From positions 1 through 17,403 of the forward strand of contig JAWODB010000314.1 of assembly GCA_046483505.1 (NCBI GenBank): a stretch of 17,403 nt of DNA, in the 5' to 3' direction. Position 1 is the first letter of the stretch. Each line of letters opens with the position of its first letter. A program made the translations under genes and the position numbers. Below the pieces are notes generated by a model. That model saw only the letters and a list, made by a program, of their open reading frames with translations. It was not told where the DNA came from and ran no database searches. This stretch comes from BS750m-G62 sp046483505 (GTDB taxonomy: Bacteria > Planctomycetota > Phycisphaerae > FEN-1346). Below are positions 7,196-13,983 of the stretch, in pieces.

Positions 7196-8482
7196 ATGCC
7201 CATGTACAGGCTGACCCGCCGCGCGTTCCTCGCCGCCTCGGCCGCCGTCGCGGTCGTGCCGCCATGCGTCCTCGGCGGACCGGGGCACGTCCCGCCCAGC
7301 GACGTCCTGACCCGCGCCGGCATCGGCACGGGCGCGAAGGGCCTGACGCACGTCCGTCCCAATCCCGACAACGGGCCGACCGTGCAACTCGCCGTCTGTG
7401 ACGTCGACCGCGGCCGCCTCGGCCGCGCCCGCGAGAAGGCCGGCCGGGGGTGCCGGGCGTTTGGCGATTTCCGCCGCCTCCTCGACAGCGTCCGCCCGGA
7501 CGTGGTCGTCGTCGCTACCCCGCCGCACTGGCACGCCCTCGTCACGCTGGCGGCGGTGCGTCGCGGCCGGGACGTCCTGTGCGAGAAGCCGATGACGCGT
7601 TTCATCGCCGAGGGCCGGGCGGTCGCCGATGCCGCGCGGCGGTACGGGCGGGTCGTGGGGACCAACACCCTCGGCCGGGACGGTCTCTGGCGGACCCTCC
7701 GCAAAGCGATCGCCGCGGGCGTCCTCGGCCGGCCGCTCGCCGTGCGCCTGGGTCCCTCAACCGGTTTCGGCTTCAAGATGCGGACGTGGCTGGGGCGGAC
7801 CGACCTCGCGCCGCAGCCCGTCCCGGCGGACCTGGATTACGACCTGTGGCTCGGCCCCGCCCCCGCCAAGCCGTACCACCCGCACCGCGTCCATCGCACC
7901 TTCCGCGGCTACTGGGATTACGACGGCGGCGGCCTGACGGACGTGGGCCAGCACTGGGTGGACGCGATTCAGTATGCGCTCGCCAAAGATGATTCCGGGC
8001 CGGTGAGGGTGGAGGCGGACGCCCCCCGGCCGGCCCACCCCGACGCCGTCGGGCCGTGGCGGACGGCCGTCGTCGAGTACGCCGACGGAACGCACCTGAC
8101 GCTGGAAAGCGGCGCGGCGGAAAGGTTCAACGCAGCGGCGCTGCAACCATTTATGCGGGGGCCCGACGGGGCCGTCGTGTACCATCCCGAGCGGCGTCGG
8201 CTGACGTTCGACCCACCGGACCTGGCGGACCTGGTGCGGGCGTACCGGGACCCGCCGGCGACGATCGCATTCGAGGAGGCCGTCCGCACGCGGTCCCCCG
8301 CGCCGATGCGCCTGCCGGACGCCGAGGCCGCCCACCGTTCGGTGACGGTCCTGCACCTGGTGAACCTGTCGATCCGTCTCGGCCGATCCATCCGGTGGAA
8401 TCCGCAGGCGGAGGAGGTGCTCGGCGACCCGGAGGCCGGCCGCCTGGTCCATCCGCCCCTGCGGCCGCCGTGGCATCTGTAG
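7196..8482 (+). CDS. Tat-exported Gfo/Idh/MocA-family oxidoreductase (second copy)
   Basis: The product is 428 residues from ATG at 7196. ATG at 7202 would remove only two residues and is equally possible, since no strong Shine-Dalgarno precedes either. An in-frame extension to 7073 runs through hairpins and is rejected. LTRRAFLAASAAVAVVP (6-22) is a twin-arginine export signal. The Rossmann domain carries AGIGTGAKG (41-49), AVCDVDRG (66-73) and CEKPM (129-133) with the family lysine at 131. The C-terminal domain has GGLTDVGQHWVDAIQYAL (245-262) with Asp249 and His253, and the protein ends PLRPPWHL. It is shorter and clearly diverged from the gene at 3495, notably in the region after residue 260, so it probably acts on a different sugar-like substrate. 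The stop codon lies inside the first unit of a tandem repeat. Confidence 0.87.
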   Translation: MPMYRLTRRAFLAASAAVAVVPPCVLGGPGHVPPSDVLTRAGIGTGAKGLTHVRPNPDNGPTVQLAVCDVDRGRLGRAREKAGRGCRAFGDFRRLLDSVRPDVVVVATPPHWHALVTLAAVRRGRDVLCEKPMTRFIAEGRAVADAARRYGRVVGTNTLGRDGLWRTLRKAIAAGVLGRPLAVRLGPSTGFGFKMRTWLGRTDLAPQPVPADLDYDLWLGPAPAKPYHPHRVHRTFRGYWDYDGGGLTDVGQHWVDAIQYALAKDDSGPVRVEADAPRPAHPDAVGPWRTAVVEYADGTHLTLESGAAERFNAAALQPFMRGPDGAVVYHPERRRLTFDPPDLADLVRAYRDPPATIAFEEAVRTRSPAPMRLPDAEAAHRSVTVLHLVNLSIRLGRSIRWNPQAEEVLGDPEAGRLVHPPLRPPWHL

Positions 8483-8602
8483 GGCAGACGCGCCGCGAGG
8501 ATCGGTGAAGCGCGGTGGATCTCCGTACCCACCGCGCTCTGCTGTAGGGTAGGCGAGCCGCGAGAATCGGGGTTGCGCGGTGGGTCTCCGTACCCACCGC
8601 GC
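8478..8602. repeat. Tandem 60-base repeat, each unit ending in an 11-bp hairpin
   Basis: The 60-base unit at 8478-8537 is repeated at 8543-8602 with eight mismatches, separated by TCTGC. Each begins TGTAGGG and ends in a 28-base hairpin. The hairpin at 8510-8537 is GCGCGGTGGAT, loop CTCCGT, ACCCACCGCGC. The one at 8575-8602 is GCGCGGTGGGT, loop CTCCGT, ACCCACCGCGC. The first unit includes the stop codon of the oxidoreductase gene. The hairpins belong to the dispersed family that also has copies at 8625 and 12778. Confidence 0.75.
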
Positions 8603-8624
8603 CCGGGTCAGAGATTGCACGTCT

Positions 8625-8652
8625 GCGCGGCGGGTGCAGAGACCCGCCGCGC
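8625..8652. repeat. Dispersed 28-base hairpin at the convergent gene junction
   Basis: GCGCGGCGGGT, loop GCAGAG, ACCCGCCGCGC is a perfect 11-bp stem with a 6-base loop. Its last base is the final base of the minus-strand stop codon of the fusion gene. Here the T-A pair of the two neighbouring hairpins is replaced by C-G on both sides, a compensatory change. It could act as a two-way transcription end point between convergent genes. Confidence 0.7.
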
Positions 8653-11600
8653 TAGGGCTTCCCCTCACCGCCCGCGGCGAGCCGTTTCGGCAGACCGTCC
8701 TCCTCGCACACCACGCGGAAGCCCACGTTGAACACGCGGTGCCACGGGGCGTAGCGCAGGCGGAACGTGCTGCGGCATCGTTTGGGCGGGTCGAAGAACG
8801 AGCCGCCGCGGACGACCTTCTCGCCCTCGGCGGCGGGGTCGTCGCGGCCGTCGCCGGCGCGCCACACGGTCGGCCGGTACGCCGTCCGCGTCCACTCGGC
8901 GGCGTTGCCGTGCATGTCGAACAGGCCCCACGCGTTCGGCCGGTATCGGCCGACGGGAGCGGTCACGGCGTGGCCGTCGTCGAACCTGCGGTCGGCCACG
9001 TGGGCGCCCTCCAGGGCCAGGTGGTCCACGCCGCCGGTCGTGATCTTCTTGCCCAGGGGCCAGGGCCCGCCGCCGCCGAACGACACGTCGCCCAGATTCG
9101 CGTGCTTCGAGAAGTCCGCATCCACCGGCCCGAAGGCGAAGGCGGCGTCGCTGCCGGCGCGGCAGGCCCATTCCCACTGGGCCTCCGCCGGCAGGGTGAA
9201 CGTGCGGCCGGTCCGCTCCGCCAGCCACCGGCAGAACGCCATCGCCTGCCGCCACGAGACGCGGACCGCCGGCTGGTCGGGCCCGTCGAGCGGGAGACCC
9301 TTGTCGTCCTGGCGGGCGTGACGCTTCGTGTAATACCGCGGATCGAAGTCCGGGTCGAACCGGCGGAACTGGGCGTTGGTGACCTCCCGCGCGCCCATCC
9401 AGAACGGGCGGTCGATGCGGACGGGCCCGCGCGGCCGCTCGTCCGGCGGGCCGTCGTCGCGTCCCATGAGAAACTCGCCCGCCGGGACCCGCACGAGGTC
9501 CAGGGCCGCGCCGTCGCCGAGGTCCACCGTCACCTCGCCCGGCTCGCCGGCGTCGGCCTGGCGGCGCCGAGCCTCGTCGGCGTCGAACGGCCATCCGGCC
9601 GGCGCCGGCGACGATGCCGCGGCCGCGGCCAGAGTGCCAGCCGCATGCCGGGCGGCCTTCACCGGCTGCGGCTCGGTGTGACGGAACGTCGGGCGCGGCA
9701 GGTCGGGCACGTGCTCCGGGTCCCAGGGCGGCCCGCCGTACGTCTTCCGCAGCGCCATGCGGCGCTGGTGCGCGTCGGTCGGCGGCGGATGGACCTCGTG
9801 CCACGTGCCGTGGCACGGTGCATTCAGGTCGATCCACGTGACGATGCGGTCCCACGCCTCCTCGTCCAGCCGCACGCCCTGGTGGTGCTTCCGGAGCATC
9901 TGGACGAGGGGGCTCGTGTCGGCGTGGTACTCGCCGGGGGTGAGGAGCGAGGCGTCGTCCTCGATGCCGACGCGCCGCAGGTACGGAATCAGCGCCTCGT
10001 AGGCGGGGGTGTACCTGATGCGCCCGCCCGTCTCCTTCTTCATGTTCGGATGGAGGCGGTTGCGGCCGAGGTTGCTCAGCATCCGCCCCTTGTAGTCCGG
10101 GAAGGCGTCCTCCGGCCTGAGGTTCGGCCGGCCGGAGTGCGTGCCGTCGTGGCACCGGACGCAGTAGGCGTCCAGGACGGGCTGGACCTCGCGTTCGAAG
10201 TCGAACCCCCGGGCGGGCCCGTGCCAAGGGGTGATGTCGACCGGCTCCTCGTAGATGGCCTGCGGCAGGTCGACCTCCGGGGCGTCGCCGAGGCGCTCGT
10301 GGCATCCGACGCACGACATCGTCTCGCCCCGCATCAGGGTCACCCACGACCGCATCAACTGGACGGCCTTGCCCTCGGCGTCGAGGGCCTGGAAGGCGAT
10401 GGGCACGCGCGCGGGCACGCGGAAGACCGCCGAGCCGTCCTCGCGCACCGGCACGGTGCCGAGGATGCGCACGGCCTCCCACGGTCCGCCGCGGCCGATC
10501 TTATCCGGTCCCGCCAGGTGCCGGTACCCGTAGTGGTACGCCATGATGCGGAGCCGCTTGATGGTGCCGCGCGGCACACCCGCCAGGCCCGGCCCGCGGT
10601 ACACGTCGTGCAGGTACAGGACGCCGTCGTCGCGGGCGAGGTCGACCTTGTCCGGGATGGCGGGCGGCGTGGGCCGCTTCGCGAGCGGCACGGGCTCCAG
10701 GAGCGCGTAGCCGGGCTCGCTCCGCACCAGGACGACGTTGTCGAACACGTCGAGCAGGTAGATGTTCCAATGCGACTTTTGGTTCATCCAGCACGCCACC
10801 AGGAAGTACTTGCCGCACGTCGCCGGCCGGTCGGAATCGCCCAGCGGCCAGGGATGGAGGAACTGGGGCCAGTGGCCCGCGACGAGGCGGTCGCGAATGT
10901 GGACCTCAATCGGCTCGCCGCGGTGGGGGAACTCGTGCACGATGCCGTCGGTGCGGTACCAGCCGCGGCCGGTATCGAGCAGGACGAGGCGGCCCATGCG
11001 GTGCGGGCCGTGGTACCCGCTCAGGATGCTCACCAGGCGGTCGGTCTCGCCCGGCACGGGCCGCGTGAAATACAGCGAATTCGGGAACCACGAGTTGCTG
11101 CCGTAGACGGCCCGCTGGCCCGTGCCGTCCGGGTTCATCATCATCAACTGGCGGAGATAAATGTGGATGATGCCCGTGTAGTCCCAGCGGTTGTAAAGGA
11201 TCTGCCCGTTCGGCATGACCGTGGGATGGAAGTCGTGGTCCTGGTCGAAGCACAGTTGCCGCACGTTGCCCCCGTCGCCATCCATAACGTAGAGCGAACT
11301 GACCCACCGCTGCCCGTGCCAGCACGGGATGGACTGGAACGAGGCGGTGGAGCAGAAGACGAGGCGGCCGTCGGGCAGGTAACAGCCGTCGAAGGCGTCG
11401 ACGTCGTCGGGCATGCGGGAGATCTGCCGCGGCCGGCCGGCGCGCGGGGGGTCGCCTTCGAGCGGGAGTTCCCACACCTTCCAGTTGGTCGAGTCGCTCT
11501 GGGTGAAGAGGAGGCGGTCGGCCTGGGGATGGAGGTCCATCTCTCCGACGTACCCGCCACCCTTCGGCCGGTAAAGCGTGCGGAGGCGGCCGTCGGGACG

Positions 11601-12038
11601 GACGGGCTGGAGGACGGCGATCTCGTTGTCCCACCCGCCGCGCGGCAGGGAGGAGTTGCACTCGTGGTTCGAGGGAAACCCGACCTCCTGCCCCGGCCCG
11701 TGCCGCTTGCCGCGGGGTTTCCGTTTGACGACGAGCAGGCGGCCGAAGTCGAGCAGCGGATTGGCCAGGAGCGCCTTCCGCCGCAGGGCCGCCAGATGCT
11801 CTGCCCGGTCCGTCTCGCTCATGCCTTCATCGGCGACGATGGCGTCGAGGCGGGCGAGGGACGAGGGGCCTTCCGGGTACGCGTCGCCGAACGTCTCGAT
11901 GAGGTCCGTGAGGGCGAGGCGGAGGGCTTCCACGTCCGGCGCTGGCGGTGCAGCCCGGGCCGGCTTCGGGGCGGTCATCCCGGCCAGGAGAACAACGGCG
12001 GCGGCGAGGAGAAGGCTGCGAAGTCGGCGATCCGTCAT
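8652..12038 (-). CDS. Hydrazine-synthase-alpha-like propeller, haem c and SUMF1-domain fusion protein
   Basis: This is an 1128-residue exported protein. ATG at 12038 is chosen because a signal peptide (LRSLLLAAAVVLLAGMTAPKPARA, 6-29) follows at once; an upstream in-frame ATG adds 32 residues without improving it. Residues 135-500 are beta-propeller-like with TolB-type blades (DGCYLPDGRLVFCS, HPTVMPNGQILYNRW, LYVMDGDGGNVRQL). Residues 500-635 match the hydrazine synthase alpha middle domain as found in many non-anammox planctomycetes. They include two haem c motifs, CVGCH (576-580) and CVRCH (626-630). Residues 842-1112 are an SUMF1/FGE-type domain (VPAGEFLMGR, FTLPAEAQWEWACRAG, NAWGLFDMHGNAAEW, VVRGGSFFD). 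The first FGE active-site cysteine position is Asp1083, while Cys1088 is retained, so formylglycine-generating activity is doubtful. The real role is unknown; a periplasmic redox or binding function is inferred. The similarity is no evidence of anammox. Confidence 0.88.
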   Translation of the reverse strand: MTDRRLRSLLLAAAVVLLAGMTAPKPARAAPPAPDVEALRLALTDLIETFGDAYPEGPSSLARLDAIVADEGMSETDRAEHLAALRRKALLANPLLDFGRLLVVKRKPRGKRHGPGQEVGFPSNHECNSSLPRGGWDNEIAVLQPVRPDGRLRTLYRPKGGGYVGEMDLHPQADRLLFTQSDSTNWKVWELPLEGDPPRAGRPRQISRMPDDVDAFDGCYLPDGRLVFCSTASFQSIPCWHGQRWVSSLYVMDGDGGNVRQLCFDQDHDFHPTVMPNGQILYNRWDYTGIIHIYLRQLMMMNPDGTGQRAVYGSNSWFPNSLYFTRPVPGETDRLVSILSGYHGPHRMGRLVLLDTGRGWYRTDGIVHEFPHRGEPIEVHIRDRLVAGHWPQFLHPWPLGDSDRPATCGKYFLVACWMNQKSHWNIYLLDVFDNVVLVRSEPGYALLEPVPLAKRPTPPAIPDKVDLARDDGVLYLHDVYRGPGLAGVPRGTIKRLRIMAYHYGYRHLAGPDKIGRGGPWEAVRILGTVPVREDGSAVFRVPARVPIAFQALDAEGKAVQLMRSWVTLMRGETMSCVGCHERLGDAPEVDLPQAIYEEPVDITPWHGPARGFDFEREVQPVLDAYCVRCHDGTHSGRPNLRPEDAFPDYKGRMLSNLGRNRLHPNMKKETGGRIRYTPAYEALIPYLRRVGIEDDASLLTPGEYHADTSPLVQMLRKHHQGVRLDEEAWDRIVTWIDLNAPCHGTWHEVHPPPTDAHQRRMALRKTYGGPPWDPEHVPDLPRPTFRHTEPQPVKAARHAAGTLAAAAASSPAPAGWPFDADEARRRQADAGEPGEVTVDLGDGAALDLVRVPAGEFLMGRDDGPPDERPRGPVRIDRPFWMGAREVTNAQFRRFDPDFDPRYYTKRHARQDDKGLPLDGPDQPAVRVSWRQAMAFCRWLAERTGRTFTLPAEAQWEWACRAGSDAAFAFGPVDADFSKHANLGDVSFGGGGPWPLGKKITTGGVDHLALEGAHVADRRFDDGHAVTAPVGRYRPNAWGLFDMHGNAAEWTRTAYRPTVWRAGDGRDDPAAEGEKVVRGGSFFDPPKRCRSTFRLRYAPWHRVFNVGFRVVCEEDGLPKRLAAGGEGKP

Positions 12039-12105
12039 GCTGAGCGGTTCCGGTACATCGTACATGGCCGGGACGGCCGTCCTCTGCCGCCCGGGCGTCC
12101 GCGTG

Positions 12106-12134
12106 ATTGTAAATCGCGGCCGCCGGACAATCAA
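12106..12134 (-). promoter_or_regulatory. Strong sigma70-like promoter for the fusion gene
   Basis: On the minus strand TTGATT (12134-12129), a 17-base spacer and TACAAT (12111-12106) are the best -35/-10 match in the window, 68 bases before the ATG at 12038. GATTGT (12105-12110) and ACAATC (12127-12132) are perfect inverted copies overlapping both promoter boxes. This could be a repressor site or simply follow from the promoter sequence. Confidence 0.6.
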
Positions 12135-12181
12135 GCCGCCGGCTCACCGCCCGACGACCGGCCCGGAATGTTGCTGAGGCG

Positions 12182-12210
12182 TTGTGGTATCAGCGGCAGC
12201 GGGATAGAAT
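12182..12210 (+). promoter_or_regulatory. Candidate sigma70-type promoter for the cupin gene
   Basis: TTGTGG (12182-12187), a 17-base spacer and TAGAAT (12205-12210) lie about 97 bases before the GTG start. The leader includes CCGTCCG, loop TTT, CGGACGG (12271-12287), a 7-bp hairpin ending eight bases before the Shine-Dalgarno. Confidence 0.5.
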
Positions 12211-12306
12211 CACGTCCGAGGTCCCTGGCCGCGGTCTGGCCCGGGCCACCTCAAGGCAACCCGGCTCCGTCCGTCCGTTTCGGACGGTCTTGGACAAGGA
12301 GACCCC

Positions 12307-12624
12307 GTGGAGAACGAACCGGAAGTCCGCCGCCTCGCCGACCTCGTCGCGTACGAGGAAGCGTCCATCGTCAGCCGCACGCTCATGGAGAAGGAGACCG
12401 GCACCGTGACGCTCTTCGCGTTCGACGCCGGCCAGGGCCTGAGCGAACACACGACCCCGTTCGACGCGATGGTCACGGTGCTCGACGGCACGGGCAAGAT
12501 CACGATCGCCGGCGCCCCGTTCACCGTCGGGCAGGGCGAGATGCTCGTCATGCCCGCCGGGAAGCCGCACGCCGTCAAGGCCCCCGAGCGGTTCAAGATG
12601 CTGCTCGTGATGATCAAGTCCTGA
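12307..12624 (+). CDS. Small single-domain cupin protein
   Basis: The product is 105 residues. The GTG start at 12307 is supported by AAGGAG five bases upstream, and there is no earlier start with such a site. The protein is one cupin beta-barrel. Motif 1 is GLSEHTTPFDAMVTVLDG (44-61) and motif 2 is GEMLVMPAGKPHAVKA (77-92). Only His48 and His88 of the usual metal ligands are obvious: the second histidine of motif 1 is Thr50 and the expected glutamate is absent, so metal binding may be weak or different. It is cytoplasmic, with no signal peptide. Family members of this size are often small-molecule sensors or accessory proteins of unknown role. It is divergent from the fusion gene at 12038, with both promoters in a 268-base gap, so co-regulation is possible but unproven. 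Confidence 0.8.
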   Translation: MENEPEVRRLADLVAYEEASIVSRTLMEKETGTVTLFAFDAGQGLSEHTTPFDAMVTVLDGTGKITIAGAPFTVGQGEMLVMPAGKPHAVKAPERFKMLLVMIKS

Positions 12625-12640
12625 GGGCCGGCAGCGCGCC

Positions 12641-12690
12641 GGGTGGCATGGTCACCCACCGTCCCGCGAGAAAGTGCTCGCACACGCGAG
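12641..12690 (+). other. Weak hairpins downstream of the cupin gene
   Basis: GGGTG/CACCC (12641-12657, 7-base loop) lies 17 bases after the cupin stop. CTCGC, loop ACAC, GCGAG (12677-12690) abuts the following paired-hairpin repeat. Neither has a T-run. They could mark the transcript end or be decayed repeat copies. Confidence 0.3.
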
Positions 12691-12766
12691 TTGAGCCGTC
12701 GACGGCACGTCGACGGCCGTTCGGCGCGCCCCGTCATAGGGCTCGACCTTCGGTCGACGGCTCAAC
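12690..12766. repeat. Paired-hairpin inverted repeat (REPIN-like), copy 2
   Basis: GTTGAGCCGTCGAC (12690-12703) is matched by its reverse complement at 12753-12766. The left arm folds as CCGTCGAC, loop GGCAC, GTCGACGG. The right arm folds as TCGACC, loop TTC, GGTCGA. Compared with copy 1 at 1521-1606, a G-C pair in the stems is replaced by T-A on both sides in both arms, while the head GTTGAGCCG and the left loop GGCAC are unchanged. The spacer is shorter and unrelated. Confidence 0.7.
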
Positions 12767-12777
12767 GCGGCCCGCCT

Positions 12778-12805
12778 GCGCGGCGGGTACGGAGACCCGC
12801 CGCGC
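12778..12805. repeat. Dispersed 28-base hairpin, copy upstream of the ABC permease genes
   Basis: GCGCGGCGGGT, loop ACGGAG, ACCCGCCGCGC is a perfect 11-bp stem with a 6-base loop. Its loop is the reverse complement of the CTCCGT loop at 8510 and 8575, so this copy is in the opposite orientation. It lies 11 bases after the paired-hairpin element, making a compound repeat cluster. Confidence 0.7.
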
Positions 12806-12864
12806 TTTGCCCGGCTACCTCCCCCTTTTGCCGTATTCCCCGCAGCGGCCGGCGCGCAGGTTGC

Positions 12865-12893
12865 TTGCGTCCGGCCGCCCGTTCGCGTATCCT
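12865..12893 (+). promoter_or_regulatory. Possible promoter for the ABC permease genes
   Basis: TTGCGT (12865-12870), a 17-base spacer and TATCCT (12888-12893) end 29 bases before the ATG at 12923, giving a short leader. The match is moderate. Confidence 0.35.
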
Positions 12894-12922
12894 CTGTGCC
12901 GCGATCCACGTGGGACACGCCG

Positions 12923-13840
12923 ATGCTTCGCTACATCCTCCGGCGGCTGCTGTACTTCATTCCGACGCTTATCGTCATCTACACGGTGGCGTTCCTCCTG
13001 ATGCGCGCCGCACCCGGCAGCCCGTTCATCCAGGAGAAGGGCGCCACGCCCGAGGTCCTCGAGGCCCAACGCCGCAAGTGGTACGTGGACCGGCCCTTGT
13101 ACCAGTACGGCCGGTTCGCGTGGGACCTGGCCAGCCTGCGCGGCATGCCGTCGATCCGGTACGAGAAGCGGAACGTCATCCACGACATCCTGGCCCCGGC
13201 GTTCCCGGTCAGCCTCAGCCTGGGCATCTGCGCGCTGGGACTGGCGGTCGTCATCGGGACGGCGGCGGGGGTGGCGAGCGCCGCGCGGCCGCGCACCGTC
13301 ATCGACTACGCGGCGATGACGGGGGCGATGATCGGCATCAGCCAGCCCTCGTTCGTCATCGCCACCATCCTGATGGGGATCTTCACGTTCCTGCTCCGCT
13401 GGCTGCCGGTGGGCGGATGGGGCCGGCCGGAGCAGATCGTCCTGCCGGCGCTGGCGCTCTCGGCCCTTCCGGCGGCGTACATCGCCCGCCTGGTGCGGAC
13501 GGGCATGCTGGAGGTGCTCTCGGCCGATTACATCCGCACGGCCCGTGCCAAGGGCCTCGCGGAGCGGCGGGTGCTGCTCGACCACGCCCTGCGGAACGCC
13601 TGGCTGCCCGTCCTGGGGTACCTGGGACCGGCGGCGGCGGGCGTCTTTACGGGCTCGTTCGTCATCGAGAAGATCTTCGCGATCCCCGGTGTGGGCCAGC
13701 ACTTCGTGGATTCCGCCCTGCACCGCGACCACCCGCTCATCCTGGCCACCGTCCTGCTGTACGCCGTGCTGCTCATCGCGTTCAACCTGGTGGTGGACGT
13801 GGGGTACGCGTGGCTGGATCCGCGGATTCGGTACGACTGA
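12923..13840 (+). CDS. Oligopeptide/dipeptide-type ABC transporter permease, DppB/OppB family
   Basis: The product is 305 residues from ATG at 12923; a GTG at 12896 would add nine residues that overlap the promoter and is rejected. The N-terminus MLRYILRRLLYFIPTLIVIY, followed by FLLMRAAPGSPF (24-35), is the hallmark of DppB-type permeases. Hydrophobic segments lie near residues 9-29, 95-120, 130-160, 172-192, 228-248 and 272-295. The cytoplasmic EAA loop that contacts the ATPase is visible as YIRTARAKGLAERRVLLDHALRN (203-225). IEKIFAIPGVGQHFVDSAL (248-266) is the conserved segment before the last helix. It pairs with the DppC-type gene at 13984 to form the membrane channel. Peptide importers use this architecture, but so do some importers of oligosaccharides, nickel or opines. 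No binding-protein or ATPase gene is adjacent. Confidence 0.88.
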   Translation: MLRYILRRLLYFIPTLIVIYTVAFLLMRAAPGSPFIQEKGATPEVLEAQRRKWYVDRPLYQYGRFAWDLASLRGMPSIRYEKRNVIHDILAPAFPVSLSLGICALGLAVVIGTAAGVASAARPRTVIDYAAMTGAMIGISQPSFVIATILMGIFTFLLRWLPVGGWGRPEQIVLPALALSALPAAYIARLVRTGMLEVLSADYIRTARAKGLAERRVLLDHALRNAWLPVLGYLGPAAAGVFTGSFVIEKIFAIPGVGQHFVDSALHRDHPLILATVLLYAVLLIAFNLVVDVGYAWLDPRIRYD

Positions 13841-13867
13841 CCGATATGCCGCGCGGCGGGGCCCGAG

Positions 13868-13953
13868 CCGGCCGCGGGAGCGGCCGGTCATCCACGATAC
13901 GGCGTGTCAGTCCGACATGGCAGACGGGAATGACCCGCCGCTTCCGCGGCGGG
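13868..13953. repeat. Two 8-bp hairpins between the two permease genes
   Basis: CCGGCCGC, loop GGGA, GCGGCCGG (13868-13887) lies 28 bases after the first permease stop. CCCGCCGC, loop TTCC, GCGGCGGG (13934-13953) is nearly identical to the hairpin at 7134-7153. Both sit in a 143-base gap, unusually long for cotranscribed permease genes. They could lower downstream expression or protect the upstream mRNA. Confidence 0.5.
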
Positions 13954-13983
13954 CGCGAGGCATAGTGACAAGGCAATCGCAAA

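Noticed and set aside
4733..7534. A 933-codon minus frame opposite the HEAT-repeat gene
   Set aside because: It mirrors the repeat periodicity of the HEAT gene in antisense and lacks domain motifs or a supported start.
8478..8652. CRISPR-like array
   Set aside because: There are only two full repeat units and one extra hairpin. The units are 60 bases with a 5-base separator, there are no unique spacers of constant length, and no cas gene is present.
8652..12038. True hydrazine synthase and an anammox pathway
   Set aside because: Similarity to the alpha subunit is limited to the propeller and haem region, and the family is widespread in non-anammox planctomycetes. No beta or gamma subunit or hydrazine dehydrogenase gene is near.
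8580..13001. A 1473-codon open frame on plus across the fusion gene and the cupin region
   Set aside because: It is antisense to a gene with clear domains, signal peptide and haem motifs. Its translation is Arg/Ala/Val/Gly-rich with no recognisable domain, as expected of a shadow in high-GC DNA, and it runs through intergenic repeats.
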